From Pseudomonas sp. (GTDB taxonomy: Bacteria; Pseudomonadota; Gammaproteobacteria; Pseudomonadales; Pseudomonadaceae): 7,742 bases of DNA. The DNA lies in the NCBI GenBank assembly GCA_029239415.1, contig JAQZAY010000176.1, positions 1 through 7,742 on the forward strand, given 5' to 3'. How positions within the stretch are numbered: the stretch's first letter is position 1; every line of letters begins with the position of its first letter. Positions 1 to 6,234 of the stretch are shown here, in pieces. Below the pieces are notes generated by a model that ran no database searches, was not told where the DNA came from, and worked only from the letters and a program-made list of their open reading frames with translations. The position numbers and the translations under genes were made by a program.

Positions 1-1096
1 AGGCCGGGCGGGTAACAAAGTCGTAGGACAGGTCGGCGCCGCCGCGTGACATGTTGGCGATGTCATCCAGCGTCAGGTTCAGCTTCTGGAAGCTGAAGCC
101 GCCGGCCTTGCGGATCATGCCGCCGAGCAGCTGGTTGCCGGTGACCGACAGCGGGTGGCTTTCCGACCAGGCCGGGCCCTCCGGGCGCCGCTCCACGCCC
201 AGGAAACCATTGGCATCCAGGCGCAAGCCCCGGGCACCCAGCACGTCGATCGCATGCAAGGCATCGCCGATGATCAGTTGCTGGGCGGCAAAGCTTGGAT
301 CGAGCCAGTTGAGCGAGGGCTGGCCTTCCTTGAAATAATGCAGGTACACCCAACGGCGGTACTTGCCGTCGACGCCGAGCACCGGCGGCGTGGCACTCCA
401 GTCGGTTTCCTTGACGCCGGGTTCGAAGAAGATCACCCGCTGCAGCTGGCCGACGATGTAGTGGCGGGCCCGCAGCTCGTCGCACATCTGCGGGGTGAGG
501 TTGGCCGCGTCGCGTCCTTCGGGAATATCAGGCAGCAAACCCCAGTCGGCCTCGAGAATCTCGACCATGTGGTAGAGCCCGGGATAGTCGCCGCAGGCCA
601 TCTCCGCCAGGCGGTAGTCCGCGCCCTTGCCGGTGTGCGCCGGGATCAGGTCGTCGATGGTCACGGCATTGTGCGCCGAGGCCACCTTGCTCAGGTAGAC
701 CAGCTCGGCCTCGCTGCCGTAGCGCGGGTCGATGTCGAGGCTGATGCGGTCGAAGTTGCCATCGACACTCGGGGTGAAGGTGCGCTGGGTGATACCGCCC
801 GAGCGCTTGAGCGGCCCTGTGTGCACGCCCTGGATACCCAACTGCGACAACGAATGCCACAGCCGCTCGTGCGCCAGGGCCTGGAGCACCGAGCCGCCCT
901 CCTCGGTGATGATCGAGTCCGGGTAGACGGTCAGCCACACCGAGGCGATGGCGCTGGCGTCGCGGGCACGGGTTTCGGCATAGGGGTGCTGCCACATGCG
1001 GGACTGGCCTGCGTACAGGTGCACCCGGTCGCGTGCAGCCTGCAGCATGGACTGGCTTTTCAACCATTGAACGTAGTCGTCGTCGCGTTTGCTCAT
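1..1096 (-). CDS. GH13 alpha-amylase-family protein, trehalose synthase-like (C-terminus beyond window)
   Basis: The frame is open from 1096 to the left edge, giving 365 visible residues, so this is the N-terminal part only. It reads as a GH13 (alpha/beta)8-barrel protein resembling trehalose synthase (maltose glucosylmutase). The clearest motif is [11 protein letters not shown], with R292 and D294 matching the GH13 region II Arg and nucleophile Asp. The stretch [14 protein letters not shown] (H154) matches region I, with Ala153 where Asn is usual. Against trehalose synthases, the acid/base Glu (in LAEANQ) aligns with K338 in FQKLN, so normal catalysis is doubtful. No signal peptide is seen; it is probably cytoplasmic. 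The start at 1096 has GGAG six bases upstream. An in-frame ATG at 1108 preceded by AGGA is an alternative that adds four residues. It diverges from a LysR gene, its likely regulator. Family membership is fairly sure; substrate and activity are not. Confidence 0.8.
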   Translation of the reverse strand, partial: MSKRDDDYVQWLKSQSMLQAARDRVHLYAGQSRMWQHPYAETRARDASAIASVWLTVYPDSIITEEGGSVLQALAHERLWHSLSQLGIQGVHTGPLKRSGGITQRTFTPSVDGNFDRISLDIDPRYGSEAELVYLSKVASAHNAVTIDDLIPAHTGKGADYRLAEMACGDYPGLYHMVEILEADWGLLPDIPEGRDAANLTPQMCDELRARHYIVGQLQRVIFFEPGVKETDWSATPPVLGVDGKYRRWVYLHYFKEGQPSLNWLDPSFAAQQLIIGDALHAIDVLGARGLRLDANGFLGVERRPEGPAWSESHPLSVTGNQLLGGMIRKAGGFSFQKLNLTLDDIANMSRGGADLSYDFVTRPA

Positions 1097-1153
1097 GTCT
1101 GGCTCCATCGCGCATTCCTGTCATCGATCGCTTTGAAGATGTGAGTAAAGCAA

Positions 1154-1185
1154 GGCGCAATGGTTCGGACAGTTTAAGTTGCGCC
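1154..1185. repeat. Inverted repeat GGCGCAA / TTGCGCC in the divergent promoter region
   Basis: A perfect seven-base inverted repeat (1154-1160 and 1179-1185) with an 18-base spacer. It brackets the proposed -10 element of the GH13 promoter. It could be a second protein-binding site, for example for the LysR-type protein, or chance in a G+C-rich region. Confidence 0.35.
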
Positions 1186-1199
1186 CCATTTCAGGGCAA
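1171..1199 (-). promoter_or_regulatory. Candidate sigma-70 promoter for the GH13 gene
   Basis: Read on the minus strand, TTGCCC (1199-1194) and TAAACT (1176-1171) are separated by exactly 17 bases. Each matches four of six consensus positions. A start near 1164 would give a leader of about 68 bases. The -35 element lies inside the dyad proposed as the LysR operator. This is read by eye and no transcription start is known. Confidence 0.4.
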
Positions 1200-1211
1200 A
1201 AGCCCTAGAAT
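1188..1211. promoter_or_regulatory. Candidate LysR operator dyad overlapping both divergent promoters
   Basis: The arms ATTTCAGGGC (1188-1197) and GCCCTAGAAT (1202-1211) flank AAAA. Eight of ten positions are complementary, and the inner AGGGC/GCCCT is perfect. The right end contains TAGAAT (1206-1211), a five-of-six match to a sigma-70 -10 hexamer for the LysR gene, but no good -35 is spaced for it. The left arm contains the -35 of the opposing GH13 promoter. LysR-type regulators commonly bind dyads in the region between themselves and a divergent target. The exact T-N11-A spacing of the classic LysR box is not present, so binding is inferred. Confidence 0.4.
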
Positions 1212-1239
1212 GAACGCCTTGTGTTTCTTCGAGCATGCC

Positions 1240-2106
1240 ATGGACATCGATCAGGCCCGGACCTTCCTGGAAATCGTGCGGTGCGGCAGCCTGGTCGCGG
1301 CGGCCGAGCGCCTGCATGTGTCGCAGACCGCCATCACCGCGCGAGTGCAGCGCCTGGAGCAGCAGTTGGGTTGCCTGCTGTTCACCCGTCGCCGCACCGG
1401 CGCCAGCCTCACCCGCGACGGGGAGGCCTTCGTGCCCTACGCCAACCTGCTGGTGCAGACCTGGGAAGCGGCGCGCCGTGACCTGCCGCTGCCGCCCGGC
1501 CGCCAGCAAGTGCTGCACCTTGGCGGCGAAGTGAGCCTGGGCAACCCGATGATGCTCGACTGGGTCAGCGCACTGCACCGCGAGCTGCCCGGCCATGCGG
1601 TGCGCAGCGAGGTCAGCGACGGCGAGTCGCTGCTGCGCAAGGTCGAGCTGGGCTTGCTCGACGCCGCGCTGGTCTACCAGCCGACCTACGGCCCTGGGCT
1701 GCAGGTGGAGCAACTGATGGAAGAAAAGCTGATCCGCGTGCGCCGGGTCGGCCAGCCTGACCCCTATATCTACATCGACTGGGGAGAGGCCTTCCGGCGC
1801 CAGCACGACGCCGCCCTGCCCGACTGCGCGCGCCCGGCACTGAGCTTCAACCTGGGCCCCCTGGCGCTGCAGTTCATTCTCGACCAGGGCGGCAGCGGCT
1901 ACTTCCGTACCCGCGTGGTGCAGGCCTACCTGGACAGCGGGGTGTTCGAGCGGGTGCCGCAGGCGCCGGAATTCACGTACCCGACCTTCCTGGTCTATGC
2001 CCGCGAGCAGGACAGCCAGGCCCTGCAGCAGGCCTTCGACATCCTGCGCCGGCGAGTGGCAAGCGAGGCCTGCGATTGGTCACAGCGCTGGGACCCGCTG
2101 GGCTGA
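1240..2106 (+). CDS. LysR-family transcriptional regulator
   Basis: A 288-residue DNA-binding regulator of usual LysR length. The N-terminus (MDIDQARTFLEIV, then SLVAAAERLHVSQTAITARV) is a textbook LysR winged helix-turn-helix at about residues 3-60, with the recognition helix around VSQTAITARVQRLE. Residues from about 90 onward form the effector-binding periplasmic-binding-protein-like domain. The start at 1240 is chosen because LysR proteins begin just before this helix. An in-frame ATG at 1210 would add ten residues and coincides with the -10-like TAGAAT. The ribosome site is weak (GAG six bases upstream). It diverges from the GH13 gene, whose control is its likely job; the inducer cannot be guessed. 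The 3' end overlaps the convergent HPP-CBS gene by 27 bases. Confidence 0.9.
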   Translation: MDIDQARTFLEIVRCGSLVAAAERLHVSQTAITARVQRLEQQLGCLLFTRRRTGASLTRDGEAFVPYANLLVQTWEAARRDLPLPPGRQQVLHLGGEVSLGNPMMLDWVSALHRELPGHAVRSEVSDGESLLRKVELGLLDAALVYQPTYGPGLQVEQLMEEKLIRVRRVGQPDPYIYIDWGEAFRRQHDAALPDCARPALSFNLGPLALQFILDQGGSGYFRTRVVQAYLDSGVFERVPQAPEFTYPTFLVYAREQDSQALQQAFDILRRRVASEACDWSQRWDPLG

Positions 2107-3228
2107 ACGCGTTGCGCCGCTGAGCAGGTGGCGCTTGAGGCCGGCGATCAGGTCGGTCTGGGTGATCACCCCCACCAGGCTGTCGCCGTCGAGCACCGGC
2201 AGGCAATGCAGCCCTTGCTCGCTGAGCAGCGGGAGCAGGCGCTCCAGGGGGTGCTGGCTGCTGACGCTGACCACCCGCCGACTCATCACCTGGGCCATGC
2301 GCACCGGCTTGCGCCGCCGGAACAGGCCGCCACGGGGCAGGGTCATGGCCGGGCCGACCAGGTCGCTGAGGCTGACAATGCCCACCAGCCGGCCCTCCTC
2401 GAGCACGGGCAGGGTCTTGAGGTGATGGCTGGAGAGCATTTTCCAGGCCTGTTCGAGGGTGGTGCGCGGAGAAGCGAATTGCACATCGCGCGACATCACG
2501 GACGCCGCGGTGATTCCTCCCAGGCTGCGTTGCAGCGCGTGCTGCTCGGTGGCCAGGATGATGCGCTCCAGCTCCTCGCGGGTGACGTCGACGAATTCAC
2601 CCAGCTCTTCGAGCGCCTGGTCAAGGTCTTCGCCGCTGACGCCGACGCGCGCGCCGGGTAGCGGGTCATGGGTGTGGTGCAGGTCCTTGCGCGGCATTGC
2701 CCCCTTGGGATAGCGAACCCCCGTCAGGCGGTTGTAGACCACTGCCACGGCGACCAGGATCAGCGCATTGAGCAGGATCGGCTGGAGCAGGTGGTCGCCC
2801 AGCGCCACCAGGCCATGATCGGCCAGCACCGCGCTCACCGCGACACCACCGCCAGGCGGGTGCAGACAGCGCAGCACGCACATCACCCCGATGGACAGCC
2901 CCAGGGCCGCAGCGGCCACCCACAGATCGTTACCGAAGCCATACCGCATGGCCAGGCCCACGGCGCCCGCGCAGGCATAGCTGCCCAGTACCGGCCAGGG
3001 CTGCGCCAGGGGTCCGGAATGCACCGCGAACACCAGTACCGCGGAGGCGGCCAGCGGTCCCAGCAGGTGCAGGGCCACGGAGCTGCCAAACACCATGCTG
3101 CAGAGCCAGCCGGCCAGGAACAGGCCGATCAGGGCGCCGATACCGGCACGCAGCCACTCTCTGGGGGGAATGTTCAAGTGAGGAGGCAACCAGCGTTGGA
3201 GGCGGCTTGCAGAACGAGGGGATGACAT
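2080..3228 (-). CDS. HPP-family membrane protein with C-terminal CBS domain pair
   Basis: A 382-residue inner-membrane protein in two parts. Residues about 27-166 carry several hydrophobic helices and the family signature His-Pro-Pro (LHPPGGG, 123-125). After a cytoplasmic linker (about 170-235) come two CBS motifs: one at about 241-296 (VMSRDVQ to LVGIVSLSDLVG) and one at about 311-365 (VMSRRVV to LVGVITQTDLIAG). CBS pairs usually bind adenine nucleotides and gate the attached domain. HPP proteins have been linked to nitrite transport in plant chloroplasts and cyanobacteria; the substrate of CBS-bearing bacterial forms is not known to me. ATG 3228 is the first possible start, since an in-frame TAA lies six codons upstream. 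It has no convincing Shine-Dalgarno (only AGG about 15 bases away). A terminator-like hairpin lies just before the gene. The tail overlaps the LysR gene. Confidence 0.88.
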   Translation of the reverse strand: MSSPRSASRLQRWLPPHLNIPPREWLRAGIGALIGLFLAGWLCSMVFGSSVALHLLGPLAASAVLVFAVHSGPLAQPWPVLGSYACAGAVGLAMRYGFGNDLWVAAAALGLSIGVMCVLRCLHPPGGGVAVSAVLADHGLVALGDHLLQPILLNALILVAVAVVYNRLTGVRYPKGAMPRKDLHHTHDPLPGARVGVSGEDLDQALEELGEFVDVTREELERIILATEQHALQRSLGGITAASVMSRDVQFASPRTTLEQAWKMLSSHHLKTLPVLEEGRLVGIVSLSDLVGPAMTLPRGGLFRRRKPVRMAQVMSRRVVSVSSQHPLERLLPLLSEQGLHCLPVLDGDSLVGVITQTDLIAGLKRHLLSGATRSAQRVPAL

Positions 3229-3250
3229 GGGGCGATCGACTTACCTGGTG

Positions 3251-3281
3251 AAAAAGAAAGCCCAGCGCAACCAGCCTGGGC
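3251..3281 (-). terminator. Intrinsic-terminator-like hairpin in the 5' leader of the HPP-CBS gene
   Basis: On the minus strand, GCCCAG (3281-3276) pairs with CTGGGC (3265-3260) around a ten-base loop. TTTCTTTTT (3259-3251) follows immediately. This is a standard Rho-independent layout. It ends only 22 bases before the HPP-CBS start codon, leaving no clear room for a full promoter downstream. It may end read-through from the bqs operon, end a short RNA, or act as an attenuator for the HPP-CBS gene. Confidence 0.7.
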
Positions 3282-3353
3282 CCTGCGCTGCCGGCGGCAG
3301 TCAAGCGAAAGGGTTCCGTCCGTGGAGATGGAAACTGTGAACGTTGCGCGGCG

Positions 3354-3383
3354 ATTGTGCCGGGGTGGCGCGGGCGGGGCCAA
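3354..3383 (-). promoter_or_regulatory. Weak candidate promoter upstream of the leader hairpin
   Basis: On the minus strand, TTGGCC (3383-3378) and CACAAT (3359-3354) are 18 bases apart, each matching four of six consensus positions. A start near 3347 would give about 97 bases of RNA up to the end of the hairpin at 3251. It lies between two terminator-like structures, where a promoter for the HPP-CBS gene would be expected. The match is weak. Confidence 0.25.
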
Positions 3384-3386
3384 TTC

Positions 3387-3425
3387 AAAAAAATGCGCCT
3401 TGAGTGCAATATTTTTGCACACAAG
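3387..3425 (-). terminator. Probable terminator of the bqs operon
   Basis: On the minus strand, arms of CTTG-T-GTGCAA and TTGCAC-T-CAAG (3425-3399) pair at ten of eleven positions around a five-base AAATA loop. Five bases (GCGCA) separate the stem from a run of seven T (3393-3387). It begins 18 bases after the stop codon of the sensor kinase gene. The gap before the T-run makes it imperfect, but placement and symmetry fit an operon end. Confidence 0.6.
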
Positions 3426-3443
3426 CACAGGCCACGCCCTGTT

Positions 3444-4763
3444 TCAGTGCACCTTGCGCGGCAGCTCGAGGCTCACCCGCAGGCCGCCAAGCGGGCTTTC
3501 CAGCAAGGCCAGCCGGCCGCCCCAGGCCTCGACGATGTCACGCACGATGCCCAGGCCAAGGCCATGCCCATCGACCTGTTCGTCCAGCCGCGAGCCGCGC
3601 TCGAGCACCTGCTGGCGCGCTTGCCGGGGGATGCCCGGGCCGTCGTCGTCCACCCACAGCCGGTATCCCTGCCCTGTCGCCTCGATGCCCAGGCGCACTT
3701 CGCCATCGGCCCACTTGCAGGCGTTGTCCAGCAGGTTGCCGAGCAGCTCTAGCAGGTCTTCGCGGTCCCATGGCAGCAGCAGGCCAGGACTCACGTCCGC
3801 TTCGAGCAGCAACCCCTCGCCATGGATCATCCCCAGGGTGGCGAACAGGCCTGGAAGCTCGGCATCGCAGTCGAACTGCGCGCCGGGGAGCGCGTCACCG
3901 GCAAGACGCGCCCGAGTGAGCTCGCGCTCGAGGCGTTGCTGGATCTGCTGCAGTTGCTCGCACAATTGCGCACGCACTTCAGGCAACTCGCGCAGGCGCT
4001 CGCTGGCAGCCAGGCTGAGCAGCACCGCCAGGGGTGTCTTCAGGGCGTGGCCGAGGTTGCCCAGTGCATTGCGCGAGCGGCGCATGCTGTCCTCGGTGTG
4101 CGCGAGCAGGTGGTTGATCTGCGCCACCAGCGGCTCGAGCTCGCTGGGGACCTGGGTATCGAGCTGCGAGCGCTGGCCCTGCTGCAACTGCGCGATCTGC
4201 TCGCGGGCGCGTTCGAGCGGGCGCAGCGAGCGGGTCACCGTGATGCGCTGCAGCACCAGGATCAGGATCAGCGCGAGCAGGCCAAGGCCCAAGCCGATCT
4301 GCTGCATTCGCCGAAAGCCATCGCGCACGGGCGAGTAGTCCTGCGCCACGCTGATCGAGATGGCCTTGCCCAGGCGCCGGTAATCGGCACGCAGCACCAG
4401 CAGCTGCTGGCCTTCCGGACCGAGCTCCAGGCCCGCTTCCAGGCTGGGCTTGTCCGGTCGCGGCATTTCCAGATCCCACAGCGAGCGCGAGCGCCAGTGG
4501 CCCTCGTCGAAGTCGATGCGAAAGTAATACCCCGAGAACGGTCGCTGGTATGCCGAGGATACGCGCCGCTCATCCAGCTGGATACCGTTGGGGCCATGCA
4601 CCAGCGCCACCAGCAGGTTCTCGCTTTCCTTGCGCAGGCCGGTCTCCAGGTAGCGCTGCAGGCCAGCCTCGAACAACCACAGGCTCAACTGTGCCAGTGC
4701 CAGGCCGACCACCACCAGTACCGCGATCAGTCCCAGGCTCAGGCGCGCCTGGATCGACTTCAC
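3444..4763 (-). CDS. bqsS: BqsS-like sensor histidine kinase (also called CarS)
   Basis: A 439-residue membrane sensor kinase that would phosphorylate the adjacent response regulator. The order is TM1 about 8-30, periplasmic domain about 31-154, TM2 about 155-173, HAMP about 174-226, dimerisation/phosphoacceptor helix with H239 in GHALKTPL, then HATPase: N box NLLDNACKW (N347), G1 DDDGPGIP (372-379), G2 GHGLGLGI (399-406). P. aeruginosa BqsS (CarS) responds to extracellular Fe(II), through a periplasmic RExxE motif, and to Ca2+. Here the periplasmic domain has no exact RExxE; the nearest is R44-K-E-S-E48. The start is GTG, overlapping the regulator's stop in GTGA, so translation is probably coupled. 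A candidate terminator follows the gene. The kinase call is certain; the BqsS orthology rests on remembered similarity and operon layout. Confidence 0.9.
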   Translation of the reverse strand: MKSIQARLSLGLIAVLVVVGLALAQLSLWLFEAGLQRYLETGLRKESENLLVALVHGPNGIQLDERRVSSAYQRPFSGYYFRIDFDEGHWRSRSLWDLEMPRPDKPSLEAGLELGPEGQQLLVLRADYRRLGKAISISVAQDYSPVRDGFRRMQQIGLGLGLLALILILVLQRITVTRSLRPLERAREQIAQLQQGQRSQLDTQVPSELEPLVAQINHLLAHTEDSMRRSRNALGNLGHALKTPLAVLLSLAASERLRELPEVRAQLCEQLQQIQQRLERELTRARLAGDALPGAQFDCDAELPGLFATLGMIHGEGLLLEADVSPGLLLPWDREDLLELLGNLLDNACKWADGEVRLGIEATGQGYRLWVDDDGPGIPRQARQQVLERGSRLDEQVDGHGLGLGIVRDIVEAWGGRLALLESPLGGLRVSLELPRKVH

Positions 4764-5428
4764 CCGCCGCTCCCGGCGTAGCGATAGCCCTGGCCTCGAC
4801 GCGTCTCGATCACGCTGCGCCCCAGCTTGCGGCGCAAGTGGTTGACGTGGACCTCGAGCACATTGGAATCACGCTCGGTCTCGCCGTCATAGAGATGCTC
4901 GGCAAGGTGGCTCTTGGAAAGGAGCTGCTGGGGATGCAGCATGAAGTAGCGCAGCAACCGGAACTCGGCGGCGGTCAGCTGGATATCCACCCCATCGCGG
5001 GTCACGCACTGGCGGCTCTCATCGAGGTGCAGCCCGGCGGCTTCCAGGGTCGGCTGGTTGGCCAGGCCCCGGGCACGGCGCAACAGCGCCTGGATACGCA
5101 ACTGCAGTTCTTCGGGGTGGAAAGGCTTGCTCAGGTAATCGTCGGCCCCGGCCTTGAGCCCTTCGATGCGTTCGGCCCACGAGCCGCGTGCGGTGAGGAT
5201 GAGCACCGGGGCCACCAGGCCTGCGGCACGCCACTGGCCCAGTACCTCCAGCCCTGGCAGGCCAGGCAGGCCCAGATCGAGGATGATCAGGTCATAGGGC
5301 TCGCTCTGCCCCTGGTACACCGCATCGCGGCCATCGGCGAGCCAGTCCACGGCATAGCCGTGGCGCTGCAGGCTGGTGGTCAGTTCGTCAGCCAGGGGGA
5401 CATTGTCCTCCACCAGTAGCAGGCGCAT
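4760..5428 (-). CDS. bqsR: BqsR-like OmpR-family response regulator (also called CarR)
   Basis: A 222-residue DNA-binding response regulator. The receiver domain (1-118) has the acidic pocket E7-D8, phosphoacceptor D51 ([10 protein letters not shown]), T79 and K101 (LSKPF). The C-terminal winged helix (about 125-218) ends in the OmpR-type [11 protein letters not shown] and the RGQGYRY hairpin. It closely resembles P. aeruginosa BqsR/CarR, which binds tandem TTAAG half-sites and responds to Fe(II) and Ca2+ together with BqsS. Its ATG directly abuts the TGA of the second PepSY gene (TGAATG), and its stop overlaps the kinase start by four bases, so the genes are probably translated in a coupled way. 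A matching operator upstream of the first gene suggests positive autoregulation. Alternative relatives such as PmrA or QseB-type regulators are less likely given the PepSY neighbours. Confidence 0.92.
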   Translation of the reverse strand: MRLLLVEDNVPLADELTTSLQRHGYAVDWLADGRDAVYQGQSEPYDLIILDLGLPGLPGLEVLGQWRAAGLVAPVLILTARGSWAERIEGLKAGADDYLSKPFHPEELQLRIQALLRRARGLANQPTLEAAGLHLDESRQCVTRDGVDIQLTAAEFRLLRYFMLHPQQLLSKSHLAEHLYDGETERDSNVLEVHVNHLRRKLGRSVIETRRGQGYRYAGSGG

Positions 5429-5758
5429 TCAGTCGTCTTCCTCGTCTTTGAGCAATGCTCCGGTGCTGGCGTCGAGCTTGATCTCGCGCACCACTCCGGC
5501 GGGTGTCAGCAGTTCGACCTCGTATTCGTAGCGGTCATCGTCCTCTTCGAGTTCCGCCTCCAGCAGCCGCGCCCCGGGGTAGCGCCCCAGGGCGGATTCG
5601 AGCAGTTGCTCAAGCGGCAGGATGACGCCCTTTTGCCGCAGCTCGAGGGCCTCGTCCTGGTCCAGGTCACGGGACAGTACCTGCGACGGGCTGGCCAGCG
5701 AGCCGCTGGCCAACAGCGCGACCAGCAGGCATCGCGCTGTGCGTGGCGCTCGGTTCAT
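5429..5758 (-). CDS. Secreted acidic PepSY-domain protein (second of tandem pair)
   Basis: A 109-residue exported protein. The basic, hydrophobic N-terminus (about 1-24, RTARCLLVALLASGSLA) is a probable signal peptide. The mature part holds a PepSY-type fold: a helix (LPLEQLLESALGRYPGARLLEAEL), then the strand pattern YEYEVELLTPAGVVREIKLDASTGALLK. It is notably acidic, with a run at about 67-82 (E-A-E-L-E-E-D-D-D-R-Y-E-Y-E-V-E) and a DEEDD C-terminus. Such a surface could bind cations, in keeping with a metal-responsive system, but that is inference. It corresponds by position to the gene just before bqsR in the P. aeruginosa bqs operon. Its ATG shares one base with the stop of the first PepSY gene (TGATG), and its TGA touches the bqsR ATG. 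The exact role of PepSY proteins here is unknown. Confidence 0.85.
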   Translation of the reverse strand: MNRAPRTARCLLVALLASGSLASPSQVLSRDLDQDEALELRQKGVILPLEQLLESALGRYPGARLLEAELEEDDDRYEYEVELLTPAGVVREIKLDASTGALLKDEEDD

Positions 5759-6066
5759 CAGCTGTCCCGTTCGTCCTTGAGCACTTCACCGGTCTTGGCG
5801 TCGAGGTCGACGTCCCATTCCACGTTCTGTCCGTCGCGCAGCTCGACCTTGTAGATATAGCGGCCATAGCTGTCTTCGAGCTCGGTGTCGGTGACGGTCG
5901 CGCCAGGGTGCTTGGCCAGGGCGGCGGCCTTGAGTTCGTCGAGCGACTTGATGGTCTTGTCATTGACCAGCTTGACGGCCTGGTCGAGCTGGACGTCCTT
6001 GGCCAGGGCCAGGTTGGCGCCAAAGGCCAGGGTCGCGGCAGTAAACAGGGCAGTCAGGGTTTTCAT
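5758..6066 (-). CDS. Secreted PepSY-domain protein, first gene of the bqs-type operon
   Basis: A 102-residue periplasmic protein. Residues 1-22 are a clean signal peptide ending in the cleavage motif ALA (MKTLTALF to NLALA-KD). The mature part is one PepSY domain: a helix (LDELKAAALAKHPGATVTDTELED), then strands with YIYKVELRDGQNVEWDVDLDAKTGEVLKDE, the typical ending of the family. PepSY domains were proposed as protease inhibitors and often sit beside two-component sensors. As the promoter-proximal gene here, it may modulate the sensor or buffer its ligand; that is inference. The start is well supported by GGAG seven bases upstream. A BqsR-type site lies about 57-72 bases upstream of the start. 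Its stop overlaps the next start by one base. Confidence 0.9.
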   Translation of the reverse strand: MKTLTALFTAATLAFGANLALAKDVQLDQAVKLVNDKTIKSLDELKAAALAKHPGATVTDTELEDSYGRYIYKVELRDGQNVEWDVDLDAKTGEVLKDERDS

Positions 6067-6108
6067 GGTGTGTCTCCATCGGGTATGTCGGTTGTCTACG
6101 GGGTCAAG

Positions 6109-6138
6109 ATTACCTACCGGCCCTTAACTCAAGCTGAA
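6109..6138 (-). promoter_or_regulatory. Candidate BqsR box and promoter of the PepSY-bqsRS operon
   Basis: Read on the minus strand, TTCAG (6138-6134), six bases, then TTAAG (6127-6123). The published P. aeruginosa BqsR site is TTAAG-N6-TTAAG, so nine of ten half-site positions match with exact spacing. Eight bases after the second half-site comes GGTAAT (6114-6109), a four-of-six -10 element. There is no separate good -35, as expected where an OmpR-type activator occupies that region. The site lies in the 168-base gap between the operon and queD. Confidence 0.6.
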
Positions 6139-6190
6139 GACAACCTGCGCCATGATAGCGCACGCGACTGCAACCGCTGTAGCAGCCATC

Positions 6191-6199
6191 TGGTAAACT
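6191..6199 (+). promoter_or_regulatory. Possible extended -10 promoter for queD
   Basis: TGGTAAACT carries an extended -10 TG followed by TAAACT (four of six to TATAAT), about 36 bases before the queD start. No convincing -35 is spaced for it, so the call is weak. Confidence 0.3.
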
Positions 6200-6234
6200 G
6201 CAGGCCAGCATTGGTTCTACAGAGTTGATACAAC

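Noticed and set aside
155..1144. A long plus-strand open frame opposite the GH13 gene
   Set aside because: It is the antisense reflection of a G+C-rich coding region; the minus-strand frame has GH13 motifs and a ribosome site, while this frame has no recognisable motif.
1174..1178. A single TTAAG between LysR and GH13 as a BqsR site
   Set aside because: No second half-site at the required 11-base spacing on either side.
1210..1242. Upstream in-frame ATG at 1210 as the LysR start
   Set aside because: It overlaps the -10-like TAGAAT and would add ten residues before the usual LysR N-terminus; ATG 1240 fits the family.
3247..3259. TTTTTCAC on the minus strand resembling half of the P. putida ColR site as I remember it
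   Set aside because: The upstream half of that consensus is not present, and the T-run is better explained as the tail of the terminator hairpin.
3345..3360. GG-N10-GC on the minus strand suggesting a sigma-54 promoter
   Set aside because: Only the invariant dinucleotides match; the TTGC of the -12 region is absent, and such matches are common in G+C-rich DNA.
3822..5419. Long plus-strand open frames opposite the bqsS and bqsR genes
   Set aside because: They are shadows of high-G+C coding sequence; the minus frames carry full kinase and regulator motifs.
6191..6234. A preQ1 riboswitch or other structured leader before queD
   Set aside because: The space between the likely promoter and the start is only about 30 bases; the small CTGG/CCAG pairing and surrounding bases do not show preQ1 aptamer features.
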